From positions 17,670,001 to 17,734,000 of the forward strand of contig BTRK01000004.1 in NCBI GenBank assembly GCA_036245805.1: a DNA stretch of 64,000 bases. Reading direction: 5' to 3'. Position numbers and translations under genes: made by a program. Within the stretch, counting starts at the first letter, position 1. The number at the start of each line of letters is the position of its first letter. Below the pieces are notes generated by a model that had not been told where the DNA came from, made no database searches, and was given only the letters and a program-made list of their open reading frames with translations. Source of the stretch: Pristionchus mayeri (taxonomy: Eukaryota; Nematoda; Chromadorea; Rhabditida; Neodiplogasteridae). Shown here piece by piece: positions 45,025-56,477 of the stretch.

Positions 45025-46517
45025 ACTATGTACCACGTGTATCACGAGTCAGTGGAGGTGTGCGGGAACATTTTCAAAAAAAATTGTTCCTGATTTCTCC
45101 CATATTATAGTGTTAGAATGCCCTAGACGCAAGTTTTCGAAAAATATGGGTCATAGGTCCAGAGCCGGCTTTTAGGAATTTTCCGGTTTTGCCCCGGCTA
45201 CGCTGTATTTCAGCTCACAGACGAGCTAGAGAGATGGCATTGGGCTCAAAATGATCGGAAAATTATTTCCAGAAACTTTTCTGTTGAAAGTATTTTTGAA
45301 AACTGGGAAAGAAAAAAGTTATGTCCAAAAAAACGTTTTTCTATGCAGAAAACAATTTTTTTTTTCTGTACCTAGAGGTGGCCTTGTCATGGATTTTCTT
45401 TTCAAAAATAGTAAGTAGAAGTCATTAGGTACACAGCAAAAATACTTTCGAAAAAACCAACCATGCCTTCAATGTAGATATTTCTGGTCGAACATGAAAA
45501 ATTTGAAAAGTTTGAAAATTCAATTTTTCCTAATCTCCACCAATTCTTTCTATTGGACTTGAAATAATGTTAGAACTTCATTTATAGTTTAAAAATCATG
45601 CATACATTGTTTGTGGACAATTACAAGTGAGAACGGCGAAAGTGGGGTTCCACTTACACCTCCACATGGAACTCATTGTCTTCCTCATCTTCTTCTGACT
45701 CCGCTGATCTTCTGTGTACTCTAAGCTTTGGCATCGCTGCTCTCTGAGATTGTTTATGTACAATAGTTCCTTAACTGGTTTCTCACCATCCAGTCCCGGG
45801 GCTGAATGGATTTACCCACCTTCATCAGTCAATGAAAACGATTATGGAACACCGGGAAAAGGCATTCCATCGATTATAAGATTTTCGCCGTTCTCACTTG
45901 TAAATGTCCAAAAACAATATATGCATGATTTTTAAAGTATAGATGAAGTTCTAACATTATTTCAAGTCCAAGAGAAAGAATTGGTGAAGATTAGGAAAAA
46001 TTGAATTTTCAAACTTTTCAAATTTTTCATGTTTGACCAAAAATATCCACATTGAAGGCATGGTTGAGTTTTTCGAAAGTATTTTTGCTGTGTACCTAAT
46101 GACTTCTACTTACTATTTTTGAAAAGAAAATCCATGACAAGGCCACCTCTAGGTACAGAAAAAAAATTGTTTTCTGCATAGAAAAACGTTTTTTTGGGCA
46201 TAACTTTTTTCTTTCCGAGTTTTCAAAAATACTTTCAACAGAAAAGTTTATGGAAATAATTTTCCGAACATTTTGAGCCCAATGACACCTCTCTAGCTCG
46301 TCTGTGAGCTGAAATACAGCGTAGCCGGGGCAAAACCGGAAAATTCATAAAAGCCGGCTCTGGGACCTATGACCCATATTTTTCGAAAACTTGTGTCTAA
46401 GATATTCAAATACTATAATATGGGTGAAATCAGGAACAATTTTTTTGAAAATGTTCCCGGGGTGGTAATTTTTCATCCACTGACTCGTGATACATGTGGT
46501 ACATTGAAAACATTCGG
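45025..46517. repeat. 1.5-kb foldback (element D)
   Basis: Arms about 45025-45645 and 45886-46517, with inverse landmarks such as GTATCACGAGTCAGTGGA on the left and TCCACTGACTCGTGATAC on the right, and CCGTTCTCACTTGTAA at the inner end. The outer ends match the inner arms of element A, so the two are related. Confidence 0.93.
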
Positions 46518-46787
46518 GTATTATTATCTGCGTTGCCTTATTATCTCTCAGCACAAGTAGTGCCACTTAGTATTTCCCGAATTTAGAATAATTCTTCTTC
46601 AGAAAAGATATGTATGGCAAAAGCAGTGGAAGATACTATGAGGCTGAAAGAACTTGTTTCATTGTTTGCATATGCACAAAATAATTGGATAAATGAAACG
46701 TTTCGTTATTTCAAATAGCTAAGTGCAACTTATATGTCACTTTAAAATGCGCAAACAAGCGCAGCTCGACAAGTTCTATTCCGCTCT

Positions 46788-46825
46788 GTCCAAATAACCT
46801 ATTATTCATAATAGGTTATTTGGAC
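46788..46825. repeat. Near-perfect 38-bp hairpin
   Basis: GTCCAAATAACCTATTATT pairs with the inverse half ending in GGTTATTTGGAC, with almost no loop. It lies between receptor copy 2 and the SDR gene. Confidence 0.85.
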
Positions 46826-46900
46826 GGAAATGCTAAATACGTGACAACTATTACTTCCAATTTCTCTTGAAGTGAAGCTACAAATTCCCAAACAGCACGT

Positions 46901-47155
46901 ATGCTAATCAACAATAGAGCTCGAATCGTGTTGTTTGTGTTCGCTTATCGTTGTATTATGAAAGTGATTTACAATCGTGCATCCACTACGTTTATCCAAT
47001 CACAACTCCATCGAGAGCAGATTGTTTTTGAGCAAACTTCCTCCATCAGCGACGATCCTCTGGCCTACGATGATCTCCGATTGAGAACGGTCAGCGAGGA
47101 AGAGAATTATCTGCAAATCAACACTACAATTCTACTAAGAATTACAATTTTTTAG
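46901..47155 (+). CDS. Unidentified 84-residue ORF
   Basis: An open frame whose second half (SISDDPLAYDDLRLRTVSEE) is acidic and low in hydrophobic residues, like a cytosolic tail. It could be a displaced last exon of receptor copy 2 or spurious. I do not recognise it. Confidence 0.25.
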   Translation: MLINNRARIVLFVFAYRCIMKVIYNRASTTFIQSQLHREQIVFEQTSSISDDPLAYDDLRLRTVSEEENYLQINTTILLRITIF

Positions 47156-47248
47156 TTGTCTTTTCTCGTAGTAAACGCGACTTTTTACATTTGTTTTCGG
47201 GCAATCTGACCATAGAATTTTAACAAAATATTTGGTTGTACTGCTTGC

Positions 47249-50200
47249 CTTTCCAATGTCATCCGGCTGTCCGTATTTGCCCAGAGGGATCATCTTGGAG
47301 CATCCGTCGTGGGCTATTTTCATATAAGCCTTAATATACTTATTTGTGCAATAGTAGAGTAAAGCATAACCTCCTCCATCGCTTCTTTGGGCATTCCGGC
47401 GGCCACGGCGAAGTTGGTTTCTATTATGCCAGGGCTGCAAACCATAATCATCATTATATTCTTCAGTATGCGTTAAAGGAGGAGTAAAGGCAAACGCGCG
47501 CCCGGTTGAAATATGTTTCAATTAGAGGAGCACTCTCTTCAAGTCGTGTGATCTCTCGCTCGTTTCCTGAACTTTCCCTGATTTGGCTCCCCGCCAACTG
47601 CCGATAGCTCTGATCGTAATGGAGATATCAATTTGAAAATTTCGGAGCTTCTTATCGTTGGGGAGATCTAGACCGTGCATATGAAAGCTTCACAAATTCA
47701 ATTTTGCCTTTCCTCCTCCTTTAAAGGAGGAATAGCAGCAAAAATAAAAAAAAATATATTCTTTCATTGCCATTGTCTAGCTTTCCCCAACGATAAGAGA
47801 TTCAGAAAGTTTCACGTTTTTATCTCTGTTCTGAACTGAGTTATAGCATCTTGGCGGATTGCCAGCCATGGACATCAGGGTAAATTGTTCAGGGAAGGAG
47901 CGAGAGAGCGCGCGAGTGAGAGAGAGAGAGTTACCCTCTCGTTTCTCTAAAAACGCGCGGTTGTTGAGACTCCTTCTTTAACAAACAAGTGTTCCGAAAG
48001 GGTAAGTGTAAAGCTGGTTTTTTTTTAGTTTGAATGCCCAATTTGGACTATCCTACTATAATAAACAGCTTCTTAATGAGTGGTGAAATTATAGACGGCT
48101 GTGGAACTAAAAAAATTTATTGAGGCTGATCTTACTTGACCGAGTTGACTCGGATGCCCTTGTTAATGAGCTGTGCGGCCATTTGAACTGTCAGCTGATC
48201 AAGCGCCGCCTTAGACATCGAGTAGTAGGTATCCTTTAAAATATGATCACAAACAATATTATCACAGTATCTTTAATTCATAGTCATGAGATAATGTATC
48301 ATATGAAGCTGAAAGCAATTCCGAAATTACACATTACCAATTTGTATTTGAAAATATCAGGTTTGATGGATGTGAACCTGGGACGCATTCATACATGATT
48401 TTTTTTAAATTGCACTGTTAACATGTATTGTTCAAGAAATAGATCTTGTCAGTAGCCATACACAACATGCGAGTGGGTATCCGCATATCGATGACACATT
48501 GACTATGGCGCCCTTTGTCTTCTCGAGGTGTGGTGCAGCGAGTTGAGAGATTTTAACAACACTGAAACATAATTTGAATTAGACTAGGCGTAATACATTT
48601 GTTCCTTCGAGGGTGAAATAAAATACATGCAAGATTTAATGAAGATTTTTCCATCAAGTCAATTGTCGTTGTTATCACTCTGTTCTTAGTGTTTATTTCT
48701 TCGTTTTCACATGTTACATGTTCATGAGCATTGTTCCTTAACAATTTCAGGAAGCTTCGTTTTATTTTGTTACAAATTCACTCACGCTCTCACGTTGGTG
48801 TCCATGATTCGATCGTAATTGGCGAGGGGCACCTCGATACCCTTCTTGCCGGTCATATCGAAGACACTTGCGCCCGCATTGTTCACCTACACAGTGGCCT
48901 TATTTTCATGTTTACAGTCTTAACCTCTGTTCCATCTGCTTGAAATGAACTCAAAATTCACACAATTTTGTTTTACGATCAAATTGCTCACTAGAACGTC
49001 CAATTGTCCGAACTTCTCGACGGTCTTCTCGACGAGCTGCTCGATGAACGACTCATCAGTGACGTCGCCAAGCATCTTAATCAATTAATACATTATATTT
49101 TAAATATCTAATTAACCAGAGATGCTACTATTGTTTAACATTTTACAATTTACGCAAGATATAAGGTTGATGCAAAAGTCCTGTGGTTTTTTGAGACCCT
49201 ACTTTGAACTATCATTATTCGCGTGTCTACAAAGTCAATGGCAAACAAACATAGCATTATTTAGTGGTATGCTTGAACTTTATTCGCCCATATTTTAATC
49301 ACACATATCTCGCAATCAACGCAAGCAATTATAATTTAACTAGTTGCAAATTTTCTACAAAAATTAGCCATCAATATATTCAACTGGCAACTAGCAGACA
49401 CAATTCATGAAACAACTTCATATGGTTGCCTGAGAAGTAGTATGCATACCCTTTCAGAAAATGTGCTAGATATTGCGCATATGCAAAATTGAACCTAATT
49501 ACATGATAACGAAAATGAGCAGTGAACGTTGGATACGCGTAACTTGTTCGGATTTTTTTTCTACATAAACCAATAATACAGACTTCTCCATGAGTGCGCT
49601 ACATTTACCCACGAAGATGCTACATTATCATTTTAAAAATTTGGCGCCTGCTTCTTTCCCCTTTCAGAAAATTTGAATTTCTTATTTTTCAGAAATATGC
49701 AAAATCAACATAAAAATGCAAAATCTAGTCATTTACAGTTCAATGCATTCCTCGAAAGGATGCAACTTCCATCATCCATGAGAAAAAGTACGTATAGGGT
49801 AAAGATAGGAGCTTCATATAACCATCAATAATTGAGCATTCGTTCTTCAAAGGAAACACAATATTGAGAAATGTGTCGTTACCGACAGATAAATTTCGTA
49901 AAATTTAACTTTATCCTATTCTCGCCTCTCTGATTGGGCAATGCTGGTAGGGTGCGCCAGCATTGCCCAATCAGAGAGAGTATCAAAGGCCTTATTATAA
50001 ATCACTATCCGAAAGTTCATCTATCAAACTAAAAGAAATATGGAAGGCGAACTATCAAAAAACCACCAGACTTTTGCATCAACTTTATAACTCACTTTCA
50101 AGATTCCGCCCGGGTACAGTCCGGCCTGGAGGCAGAGTTGGTATGTTTCCTCAAATTTGGTTGTTTTTTTTTTCCTGTAATATAGCAATCATTATGAAAA

Positions 50201-50563
50201 CCTCGAGAGTTTCTGCATTTCTGCCTGTGATCGTGAGTTTGGCGCCAGCCTTAGCGAAGAGCTCCGCCGTTGCTCGACCGATGCCATTCGAAGAACCTGT
50301 TTATGCTGGGTGTGAATGGAAGTGATTCAAAATCCCCCCAATTTTCGATTTTCCTTCATTGAGAAGATTGAGCGGAACTAACACCTTTCCCCATTTCCCA
50401 AGCGATATTCCCTGAGATGAGAACTAACGGTACATGAGCAGTAGTTATGATTAGGCGCACAAATACAGCTCAGAACAATTCATTATAATTTGCCATTCGT
50501 ATTCATCGCGCTAAACGCACCGGTAACAATAACGACTTTTCCGGAGAAGAACGACTTTGCCAT
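47249..50563 (-). CDS. Short-chain dehydrogenase/reductase (classical SDR)
   Basis: Nine minus-strand exons: 50563-50521, 50296-50202, 50149-50096, 49075-48992, 48886-48786, 48561-48462, 48233-48136, 47434-47371, 47329-47249. Splicing gives the Rossmann signature VTGSSNGIG near the N-terminus (TGxxxGxG, cofactor binding), GDVTDE, LVNNAGASVF (the NNAG motif), IVNVSSI with the catalytic Ser, YYSMSKAALD with Tyr and Lys of the YxxxK motif, IRVNSV, and PGIIETNF. It would be an NAD(P)(H)-dependent oxidoreductase; the substrate cannot be told. The last visible exon ends GKYGQPDDIGK at a GC donor. The expected final exon (FLAS...TGxxxxVDGG) was not found, so the 3' end is missing or unrecognised. 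Introns hold a mariner-type element and two TTAA MITEs. Confidence 0.88.
47473..47724. mobile_element. TTAA MITE, copy 2
   Basis: TTAAAGGAGGAGTAAA at the left, CTCCTCCTTTAA at the right, with internal GCAAACGCGCGCCCGGTTG. It lies in an SDR intron and shares its right TTAA with the next element. Confidence 0.92.
47721..47981. mobile_element. TTAA MITE, diverged inverted copy
   Basis: It starts TTAAAGGAGGAATAGCAG and ends ACTCCTTCTTTAA. The interior carries diverged, reverse-orientation landmarks of the same family (CCCAACGATAAGAGATTCAG, CTGAACTGAGTTATAGC, AACGCGCGGTTG). It abuts copy 2 head to head. Confidence 0.7.
49164..50085. mobile_element. Non-autonomous mariner element, 0.92 kb
   Basis: Terminal repeats AGGTTGATGCAAAAGTCCTG and the inverse of AAGTTGATGCAAAAGTCTGG, flanked by TA on each side (49162-49163 and 50086-50087). 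No transposase frame was found. It sits in an SDR intron with its right end about ten bases inside the exon-3 donor. Confidence 0.9.
49926..49978. repeat. 22-bp perfect stem-loop
   Basis: CTCTCTGATTGGGCAATGC...GG pairs without mismatch with its inverse across a nine-base loop, inside the mariner-type element. Confidence 0.85.
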
Positions 50564-51342
50564 GCCACACGAAGGGAGGAAATGAGAGGGGAGGGGGAGG
50601 GGTTGCAGATCACTGGGCCACTCTCGCTTTCGCACACTCGCTCCTTTGAAGTGTTGTGCAATAACATTGCATCGCTCTCCCTCTTCCCTCCACTCGCTCT
50701 GTCTATCTTGGTCGAACAAACAACATGGATTAAAGGAACACGCTCTTATTCTCCGAGCAAACATTTCCCCCTGATCGGAAAACTTAAATTGAATAGCGGG
50801 CGACGCGTAAGGATGGAATTGAATGAATTGAGGGGTGAAAAGAAATTGCAATGGACATACACGTATTTGGCAAATTTGAAAATGATCTGAGAATTTCTTG
50901 GGTTCTCGAATAGACTGCATTAATGCTAATAGAGATATCAGAGTTCCCGAATATGACATGCTAGTGATGGTTCCCCGTAGTTCACTCGTTAGATCAGTAA
51001 CTTCTTTAATAATTCAGTCACTGCTTCGTTCATTCTATTTGCTCAATAGGAATATCATCGGTCCGATAATTTTAGTAGTGCCATCCAGCAGTCGTATGTT
51101 TCATATTTTCTTAACATTCATTGATCAACAGTCTGAGTACGGGAGCACCGCATTCAATTGGATTGGCTTGATAATGGAGTGTAGTAGTTAGTAGTTGGTA
51201 GTTACTATGTAGAAATTCCTGGAAACTTAAAATTAAGAATCAGCATGATTAATTGTTGTCAGTTTCGCCGACACTACGAATGTAGCTCATTTGATTTACA
51301 TACCTTTATTCTCGGTTTAATTTTCTGTTTAGTAAAGTCTGC

Positions 51343-53050
51343 ATGGCGAATTTCTCCCTGCACCACCAATGGCTTGCTGCGATGCCCTTATACCAACACG
51401 CCGTCGGCATCGGCACCCAAGCTTTCTCTGCAATCGCATTCTATCTGATGATAAAAAAGACGCCGCGACGAGCCAAGCAGTTCGCCAAGTTCCTCATGTT
51501 CATGCAGGCAAGTCCATAAATACTATCCTGAGTTCGAAAAACGTCACGGATTTTCAGATTCTCGCACACTATTCAGAGTGTATTATAATTGCTATACAAT
51601 GACAAAAATGTCGACCCCAAATTATCGGGTATTTTATTCCAGGCATCCATCACTCTCACTGACTTCAACTTCGGGTTTCTCGAAGCGCCGATAGCGCTGT
51701 TTCCTTTATCGGGTGGTCTATGCAACGGAATTCTTTGCACGTGGTTTGGCTTGAGTGGACACACCGGAATAGTGTGTAAAAAACAGAAAAAAATAAGCTT
51801 GAAACATTTTTCAGGTGGTGATGTTCTTTTCGGTGGCGTTTGTGGGAATATCCATAATTTACTGCTACCACTTCAGACTTGTTCCAATTGCTCAAGTCGT
51901 TGGTCAAGATTCAATGGAGGTTCGTTGTCTCTCATTTTACAAATCCTTGTTTGCACGTTACAGTCAATCCGACATACCGTTTTCCGAGTTGCTGTTTTCA
52001 TTATTTACACAATTCCTTGTTTTCTGCTAATTGGACTCTTTCGAAATTTGAAATCAGGATCACTCTACGTGAAGAATGTCAGATATAATGTTAGTCATTG
52101 CGATACCAATATTTGTAGAATTTTCCTTCGCTATTCTACTTGTTCGAGGAACCCGGATATCGAGCTTTTGCTTACGATTTGAGCGTGTACCCTGAGCACA
52201 CAGGTACTGTAGCCGCGTCAACCATTTTCGTGAGTGATTGACCATAAACTATACTAGAAATGGAACCCTGCGATCAATTTGATTACTCTAATATGTCAGA
52301 TAATGCTCTTCGCTATTGTAATCGTCGGATATTGTGTACTCCGCGCTTTATTTTTGTTGTCAAAACAGGTTGTGTTTCTCGCTTGAGGTAGATTCGAGAG
52401 TATTTTCTTAAAGAACGTTCTCAGCCATAAAACGAGGCTTGCCCAGAGGCAGTTGTTGGTGCAACTAATAATTCAGGTTTGAGCAAACGCATAAAATCTT
52501 TCTACCCACCCATTTCCAGACATTGATTCCCCTAACGATCCAGTTGATACCGCTCTTCGTTTACGCATATTCTATGTTCGCTGTAGCACTGGACCCGAGT
52601 AATTACTCCTTTCTTACCTAGACTATGCAAAGTAAAATATGAACCAGTTCAGATATCACAAATGCAATTTTCTGTTTTCAACTCTCCCATGCATTTATTC
52701 ACACAGCCATTTTGATACTGACAACCCCGAGCTACCGAGAACCGTTCATATTGTAAGTTCACATCATTAAACTTTTACAACTATTGAAATGATCGTATTA
52801 GATTCTGTCCTATTATTCCTTTAGTCGTCATTCTAAAGTTGAAATCTTTGAAGTTGGAGAACACAAAAACAGAACGATTCTCCGCCTACCACTCGAGCGA
52901 TGCCAGTTTCGCGCATTTCCTAGGGCAGACAGTTCCAGATATATTGTATTTTCACAGTTCACGTTCGAATATCCTGATTCCAACGAGTTTTCACAATCGT
53001 TATGCATCATCTCCATCAAATTTCAAGAAAGTGATTCGCTTGAGAAGGCA
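51343..53050 (+). CDS. Str-superfamily (Srh/Sri-like) chemoreceptor, copy 3
   Basis: Ten exons with an open frame: MANFSLHHQWLAAMPLYQHA, AIAFYLMIKKTPRRAKQF (then a GC donor at 51508), ITLTDFNFGFLEAPIALFPL, MFFSVAFVGISIIYCYHFRL (51815-51918), VFRVAVFIIYTIPCFLLIG, PSLFYLFEEPGYRAFAYDL, MLFAIVIVGYCVLRALFLLS, LAQRQLLVQLIIQ, LIPLTIQLIPLFVYAYSMF, then NITNAIFCFQLSHAFIHTAI and TPSYREPFI (to 52754). A tail TILRLPLERC follows. Seven TMs and a final TTPSYRE near the membrane fit the Str superfamily. An intron starting GTAATT after LDP is needed to avoid the stop at 52618. The 3' limit is approximate. It is the only one of the three copies without an obvious lesion. Confidence 0.78.
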
Positions 53051-53059
53051 ATAAAAGTG

Positions 53060-53934
53060 CAATTACGAATGAAATTTGACAACGAACGAATGTATCATAC
53101 TTTCGAAATAAGGTTGTGCCTCCGCAAAATTATTATGTAATTCAACTACCTCATCATTGTCACGATTATCAAATTAGTAGACGATAACTCGAATTTTGAA
53201 GTTTGTTCCAAATGATGTAAGAAGTAAAAAACCGTATAAAGCTAAGGAAAATCAAAATATCCTTTCGTGTTTTTTTCTAAATATTTGGAGATCACTCATC
53301 TGTGCCATTGATAATGATCAGCGTAATTTGCCGGCAAATAACACCTGAAATAGACTATACTATGCCATGGTGTCTCATCCCATTATCTCATCCCTATCAT
53401 TTCTCGATCATGCTGCTAATGGATTTAGTAAATATATACATGCTGATGTAAAGTAGAAAAAGTAAGGATACGGCTCTCACGACAATCCGTTATTTGTAGC
53501 CACCGTTTGGACACAGTATACACTCTGTTAGTATCAGCGACCTATGAGTGTGGATTAAACGCGCGTTGTGCTCATGTTGTCGTGGGTAACTGACTATCTC
53601 ATACCCCTCGTGGCCCGGGTGGATCATCACTCCATACTAATCATTACATACTTCGTTATTATTTTTTTCATCGTTCGGTGTGATCAGATAGTGATCGGAG
53701 AGCAATCGAACATTTGGGCAACATGAAACCGGGAAGTGGGAAGTTGATGGAGAGATGAGATAGTTGAGAGGGATTGTTGTTTGTCACCACTTTATGGGTT
53801 TCTTTTGGTTTCGAATTTCCGAATAAAGATAGCTCCGCAAACTGATATTCCAAACAAAAGTATGGCTTTCCACAAAAGCTGAATTGTTTTCAGATAGCTA
53901 AAATGTTCACATTAGGCACGAAGATTTCTCTGTA
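53060..53934. other. Intergenic, no gene seen
   Basis: AT-rich; neither coding signatures nor inverted repeats were recognised. Confidence 0.45.
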
Positions 53935-54491
53935 ATGTCAAAGGAATCCCAAACCAAGAAGCCAAAAAAGTCGGGTAGGTTACGCAGAATTCGCACACGT
54001 TTGTACATCATCTCCTCATTATTTCTCTTCACATGCAATTCACACCGATGAATAGCGTCCATTCTTATTCCCTCCTCAACTTAAATTCTCTCCTTAGACA
54101 ATTTCGCAATGAGTTGTGCGAACTTTGATATCGGAATGGGAAATCCTGCCCATCAACAAATTGACCCTGTAGTAGATCGGCGATCGAGATAAACGAAAGA
54201 GTCATAAACGTGGGCGAAGGAGAACATTACAAAAAAAAGAAAGTACAAAAGCGTGATATATTGTATAACTCGGTGTTGGCCGTGCGTATACTGAGCTGCA
54301 TTATGCATAACCTTGGGAAGGGGTTCTGGGCAACGTTTTTTTTCTGATCCATATTTATTCAGGTCCCAGAAGAGGTCATGAGGTCAACACAGGTGTTGAA
54401 ACGAGATCGAAAGAGCATCGAATTCTTGAAAATTTGCCAGTCGTGTCTGCAGAGCAACCATGTGGACATAGAATATGGCTGCGGAGTGTAG
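53935..54491 (+). CDS. Possible small three-exon protein, unknown
   Basis: A chain of canonical splice sites joins MSKESQTKKPKKSG (53935-53977), DNFAMSCANFDIGMGNPAHQ with QIDP (about 54098-54170), and VPEEVMRSTQVLKRDRKSIE with CQSCLQSNHVDIEYGCGV, ending at TAG 54489-54491. This gives about 82 residues with a Lys-rich start and a Cys-rich end. I do not recognise the family, and the exon chain was chosen by eye. A further exon (NDTENCSDVFRCNDD) could be joined only through an improbably short 30-nt intron. Confidence 0.3.
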
Positions 54492-54499
54492 GCACCTCA

Positions 54500-55400
54500 G
54501 AACTGCCGGTTTCAGAACGATACAGAGAATTGTTCAGATGTATTTAGATGTAATGATGATGTACAGAAGTGCTTATAAATTTATCCTTGAAAAGCCACTT
54601 GTTCCTCCGCGTAGACTTCGCGGCCCTCCCTTGTGGGTGTGCACAATAACGCACTTAGTTGCTCGATCGGTCGGGCAGTTCTCTAAATGAATTTTAGTTG
54701 ATCAAAGAGACACGTGGTCCCTCAAATCACCCGTTTCTGGAACTACAAAATGCGAATTCAAGTGTTTTTCTCGTCTTAGTTCCTAATCATCGTGTCAACA
54801 TCATGTGATGCCCTAAAATAGCAGGTTACTTCAACAAATTGAAACAATTTCATCTCATCCATAATTATAGAAATAAAATATGACTGGATGAAAATGCCCA
54901 CCACCATGAGATTTTGAATAATTAACGCAACGTACTTAGAAAAAAAGACACAACCTTGTGAAGTGAGAACTAACAAATATCTATTTCTTCCAATTGTCTT
55001 CTTCCACTCTTCTCAATAACAATCTGTTTATCGCGATAAATATGCGTGATTTACTCAACTCGCACCTCACCCATTGTTGTTTTCGGGTGAATGGCACAAA
55101 CAGCAACACAAAATGTAAGAATGTTCATGCACCAGTTATTCTCCCATTGTGCTTGTAAGAGACTTGGGTTTCCATGATGCATCTTCTATTTTACACGCGA
55201 AACTTCGCACAATCACCAGCTGACGTACCCGTCTTTCTCCGCCCTTGATCACTGTCTCCGCACTCAATACTCCTATTCAATGAATGTAAGACGATTACAG
55301 TCAAGTTAGATAAACCATCGTAAATACAGATATATATGTCGTCACCGTTTGTTTGGCTTCTCAGTTCCTCAATACCTCGACAGAATTCGAAATGATAAGA
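54500..55400. other. Intergenic or unrecognised exons
   Basis: No family signature was seen. Frames on both strands are short. Confidence 0.4.
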
Positions 55401-55411
55401 ATACCACCTAA

Positions 55412-55810
55412 TTGGGCGTTTCCGAAGGGGGAGTGACTCAATATTTCTTTCTCGGCAATGTGCGCAGTTCGGCGGAGCGCGACCCCGATAAATATCTGCC
55501 GACCAATGTTCCCCGCCTCCCCTATTTCGCCCACAAGTATATATTCGACTGTCGCTGGCGACTCCGAGATCCCATTTTGATCGCATTCGAGTATGCTTGT
55601 GAAGTGGAAGACTAGACACGGAGATGAGTTATCTGAAAAAATATACATGCTTTAGCTACACTTGCAATATCTTATCATTCATATTGGGATAGTCGCTCCC
55701 TTTTTAATTGTCCCATTCATTCTCGCCCACAATCCGCCGATCATTGAGAGATCACCGTACAAAGAGCTTTCACTCGTTTATCCGCTCAACTACCTGCCGG
55801 CAACAGTTTG
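55412..55810 (+). CDS. Unidentified coding-like exons upstream of PTR
   Basis: Two stretches look like real protein: FFLGNVRSSAERDPDKYLP with LPYFAHKYIFDCRWRLRDPI (about 55440-55610), and IGIVAPFLIVPFILAHNPP with a hydrophobic run and PLNYLPA (about 55687-55805). The second could be a membrane segment. They may belong to a separate gene or to the 5' end of the PTR gene. I cannot assign a family. Confidence 0.35.
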
Positions 55811-56477
55811 ACTTCCAAATTACCGCGTAGCTTAACCAAATTGCCGTGTTCCATCTTTTGTTGTTTTTTTGCTTATTTCTGCCGTATTCTTGTTCTCCTC
55901 TTTAGCAGCACTCCATAAATCATAAGGGACAACAAATGCGCTTTCATCAATTAGCAGTTTTCCCATTCTAGAAACACTTGTATTATCCTCAACTAAGCTT
56001 CGATCTTTCATTGCGATCAATCTCAATGCAGCGATGGAACATGTCTAGCACGTTTGTTGTGCTGTGTGCACACTCAGTTTCCTACTATTGTAAAAATCTT
56101 TCCGACTATTGTAAAGATCGCAATTTCCGTACTCGCTTGTGGTGCGCATTCACTGAAAAGAAAAAGAAATTTGGAGTGAGGTCATTGCAGATGTCAACGT
56201 CCGTTGACAGTCGAGAGATGAAGGAGGTAGTCGAGTCTGAAACTTGGTTTGTAAGGCGACTCCATCGCGTTTTCGCAGCGGTGAGTGGCCATCGAATGCT
56301 TGCTCATATGCCAGAATTGCCTTTGATTGACTATTTCCAAAAGTGATCGTGTAGACCTTTTTGTACATTCCCATCACTAACCTCAACCAGTTCTTCTATG
56401 TATTCATACATGTTGCATATTTCAGTGCGGTACTATCATCGTGAACCATGCTTGGAAATTGTTTATATTCTCTTCAG

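Noticed and set aside
46788..46825. microRNA precursor
   Set aside because: The stem is too short and almost loopless; no flanking stem extension typical of a pre-miRNA.
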